DNA from: an uncultured Coriobacteriales bacterium
Lineage (GTDB): Bacteria > Actinomycetota > Coriobacteriia > Coriobacteriales > Atopobiaceae
Assembly (NCBI GenBank): GCA_946530775.1
Contig: CAMNAH010000055.1
Location: 1 to 7,448, forward strand
DNA length: 7,448 nt
Direction: 5' to 3'
This document shows positions 5,735-7,448 of this stretch, piece by piece. The position numbers and the translations under genes are program-made. The notes under the pieces are model-generated. The model made no database searches and had not been told where the DNA came from. It saw only the letters and a program-made list of their open reading frames with translations. Each line of letters starts with the position of its first letter. Position 1 is the stretch's first letter.

Positions 5735-6670
5735 ATGGCAGACATTGTCCGCGAACCCATCGAGTTCGCAAGCGCAGACACCAAGACCACCATCAAGGGA
5801 TGGGTTTGGCTCCCCGAGGGCGAGCCCAAGGCCGTCGTGCAGATCACGCACGGCATGGCCGAGCATATCGAGCGCTACGACGAGTTCGCGCGTTTCCTCG
5901 CCGCGCGTGGATTCGCGGTATGCGGCCACAACCAGATCGGCCATGGCGCCAGCGTGACCGACGGCAGGTACGGCTGCCTGCCCGAGCACAACGGTCCCGA
6001 GGTTCTCGTAGCCGATGTCGACACGCTGCGCCACCTCGCGCAGACGCGCTTCGGGGCGGACCTCCCCTACTTCCTCTTCGGCCACTCGCTCGGAAGCTTC
6101 ATCACGCGCGCCTACATCGCGCGCCACGGTCTTGGCCTTGCCGGCGCCATCATCTGCGGCACCGGCCACGTGCCGCCCGCGACCTCAAAGGCCGGCAACA
6201 TGGTCTGCCACCTCATCGCCCGCTTCAAGGGTGCCGATGCCGTCTCCGGCCTGCTCGACGGCATGGGCGTGGGAGCCTACTCGAAGGCCATCAAGGATGC
6301 GGCCACCCCGCTCGACTGGCTCTCCTACAACAAGGAGAACGTCGAGCGCTATGCCGCCGACCCGCTTTGCGGCTTCTCCTTCTCCGCGGGCGGCTACGCC
6401 ACCGTCACCGCGCTCACCGGCGAGGTCTGCACGCCGGCGTGCTTCGACCGCACGCCCAAGGAGCTGCCGCTGTTGTTCATCGCGGGCGACGGCGACCCCG
6501 TGGGCAACATGGGCGAGGGCGTGCGCACGGCCTATCAGATGGCCCGCGACGCTGGCTCCAAGGATGCCTACTGCATCATCTACGAGCACATGCGCCACGA
6601 GATCCTCAACGAGGACGAGCGCAGCCGCGTGATGGAGGATGTCGCCAACTGGCTGGAGGAGCGTCTATGA
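5735..6670 (+). CDS. Alpha/beta hydrolase, monoacylglycerol lipase/lysophospholipase type (Hydrolase_4)
   Basis: This 311-residue alpha/beta-hydrolase belongs to the Hydrolase_4 (serine aminopeptidase S33/monoacylglycerol lipase-like) group, which mostly cleaves carboxyl esters of monoacylglycerols or lysophospholipids. The motifs are in order: oxyanion segment HGMAEH (39-44), IGHGAS (68-73), nucleophile elbow GHSLGS (116-121) with S118 as nucleophile, acid GDGDPV (251-256) with D254, and base MRHE (286-289) with H288. A cap region lies between about 145 and 230. No signal peptide or lipoprotein box is seen, so it is probably cytosolic. The ATG is supported by AAAGGA at 5724-5729, five bases upstream. 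Its TGA overlaps the glpK ATG as ATGA, so the two are translationally coupled; glycerol release feeding GlpK is a reasonable inference. An esterase or peptidase on another substrate is possible. The fold is certain, the substrate is not. Confidence 0.88.
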   Translation: MADIVREPIEFASADTKTTIKGWVWLPEGEPKAVVQITHGMAEHIERYDEFARFLAARGFAVCGHNQIGHGASVTDGRYGCLPEHNGPEVLVADVDTLRHLAQTRFGADLPYFLFGHSLGSFITRAYIARHGLGLAGAIICGTGHVPPATSKAGNMVCHLIARFKGADAVSGLLDGMGVGAYSKAIKDAATPLDWLSYNKENVERYAADPLCGFSFSAGGYATVTALTGEVCTPACFDRTPKELPLLFIAGDGDPVGNMGEGVRTAYQMARDAGSKDAYCIIYEHMRHEILNEDERSRVMEDVANWLEERL

Positions 6671-7448
6671 GCGAGAAGTACGTCATCGCGCTCGACCAGG
6701 GAACCACCTCGTCGCGCGCAATCCTCGTGAACCACGCCGGCCAGATGGTCGACGTGGTGCAGCGCGAGTTCGAGCAGATCTATCCCAAGCCGGGCTGGGT
6801 CGAGCACAACCCGCACGACATCCTGAACTCCCAGCTGGGCTCGCTCACCGAGCTTATCGCCCGCCACGGGCTCTCGGAGCAGGACATCGTTGCCATCGGC
6901 ATCGACAACCAGCGTGAGACCACCATCGTGTGGGACCCCGCCACCGGCATGCCCATCGCCAACGCCATCGTGTGGCAATGCCGCCGCACGGCCGAGCTTG
7001 TCGAGGAGCTCTGCGGCGATCCCGAGGTTGCCGATCAGGTACGCGCCCGCACGGGCCTCATGCCCGATGCGTACTTCTCGGCGTCGAAAATCCGCTGGCT
7101 GCTCGACAACGTGCCCGGCGCACGCGAGAAGGCCGAGGCCGGCGAGCTGCTCTTCGGCACCGTCGACACCTACCTCATCTGGGTGCTCACGGGCGGACTG
7201 GTGCATGCCACCGACGTGACCAACGCAAGCCGCACCATGCTCTACAACATCCACGAGGGTTGCTGGGATCCCTGGCTGCTCGAGCTCTTCGGCGTGCCTG
7301 CGAGCATGCTTCCCGAGGTGAGGCCGTCGAGCGGCTCCTTCGGCGAGACGAGCTATCCCGGCCTTCCCGCCGGCATCCCCATCGCAGGCGTTGCGGGCGA
7401 CCAGCAGGCGGCCCTCTTCGGCCAGTGCTGCTTCGAGGCCGGCCAGGC
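6667..7448 (+). CDS. glpK: Glycerol kinase, 3' partial (runs off the window)
   Basis: GlpK phosphorylates glycerol with ATP to sn-glycerol-3-phosphate in the cytosol, the entry step of glycerol catabolism. The frame opens at ATG 6667, overlapping the hydrolase TGA as ATGA, and stays open to the end of the window: about 260 of roughly 500 residues. It follows the family closely: [11 protein letters not shown] (8-18, the ATP-phosphate region), [61 protein letters not shown], and [11 protein letters not shown] with the catalytic aspartate D245 in the same position as in E. coli. Against E. coli GlpK, the arginine of the fructose-1,6-bisphosphate site (R236) is glycine here. Against the enterococcal enzyme, the HPr-phosphorylated histidine is proline (residue 231). 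The ribosome site lies in the hydrolase end (GGAGGAG, about 6654-6660). Identity is very secure. Confidence 0.96.
   Translation, partial: MSEKYVIALDQGTTSSRAILVNHAGQMVDVVQREFEQIYPKPGWVEHNPHDILNSQLGSLTELIARHGLSEQDIVAIGIDNQRETTIVWDPATGMPIANAIVWQCRRTAELVEELCGDPEVADQVRARTGLMPDAYFSASKIRWLLDNVPGAREKAEAGELLFGTVDTYLIWVLTGGLVHATDVTNASRTMLYNIHEGCWDPWLLELFGVPASMLPEVRPSSGSFGETSYPGLPAGIPIAGVAGDQQAALFGQCCFEAGQ

Noticed and set aside
6580..7254. 224-codon open frame on the - strand opposite glpK
   Set aside because: Antisense to a glpK sequence that matches its family throughout; no independent evidence for the frame.

Overview
The window is GC-rich DNA with strong third-position G/C in every gene, short gaps, stop/start overlaps and several GTG starts. 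With the protein types seen, including a MscL carrying a zinc-ribbon tail, it looks like a chromosomal segment of a high-GC Gram-positive anaerobe. My best guess is an actinobacterium of the Coriobacteriia (Collinsella/Olsenella type). The lineage is an inference from style and recollection, not from a database search. I see no phage, transposon, CRISPR, tRNA or rRNA sequence.

Layout. Positions 1-1902 (+) hold the 3' part of an M32 metallocarboxypeptidase gene and, one base later, dtd (D-aminoacyl-tRNA deacylase). Positions 2026-2439 (+) hold mscL, preceded by a 123-base leader with three small hairpins and followed by a clear intrinsic terminator. Positions 2510-2674 form a convergent gap without a gene but with a nested inverted repeat. 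Positions 2675-5492 (-) hold a two-gene potassium-uptake operon, trkA then trkH, driven by a promoter with a perfect TATAAT box. The divergent region 5493-5734 separates it from a second (+) operon: an alpha/beta hydrolase of the monoacylglycerol lipase/lysophospholipase type at 5735-6670, overlapped by ATGA with glpK (glycerol kinase), which runs off the right edge and has no stop in the window.

How the genes fit together. TrkA/TrkH (K+ uptake) and MscL (emergency solute release) are the two sides of osmotic control and lie convergently next to each other. The hydrolase-glpK pair reads as a small catabolic unit: a lipase that could free glycerol from monoacylglycerol or lysophospholipid, translationally coupled to the kinase that traps glycerol as glycerol-3-phosphate. 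The carboxypeptidase and DTD form a compact pair, but I see no direct pathway link between them.

Most of the window is recognisable housekeeping, and I do not see an obviously new multi-gene system. The items most worth a second look are the nested inverted repeat at 2557-2635, the zinc-ribbon MscL with its structured leader, the altered DXRxT motif of the M32 enzyme, the lipase-glpK coupling with a palindrome at the predicted transcription start, and the missing regulatory residues in GlpK.
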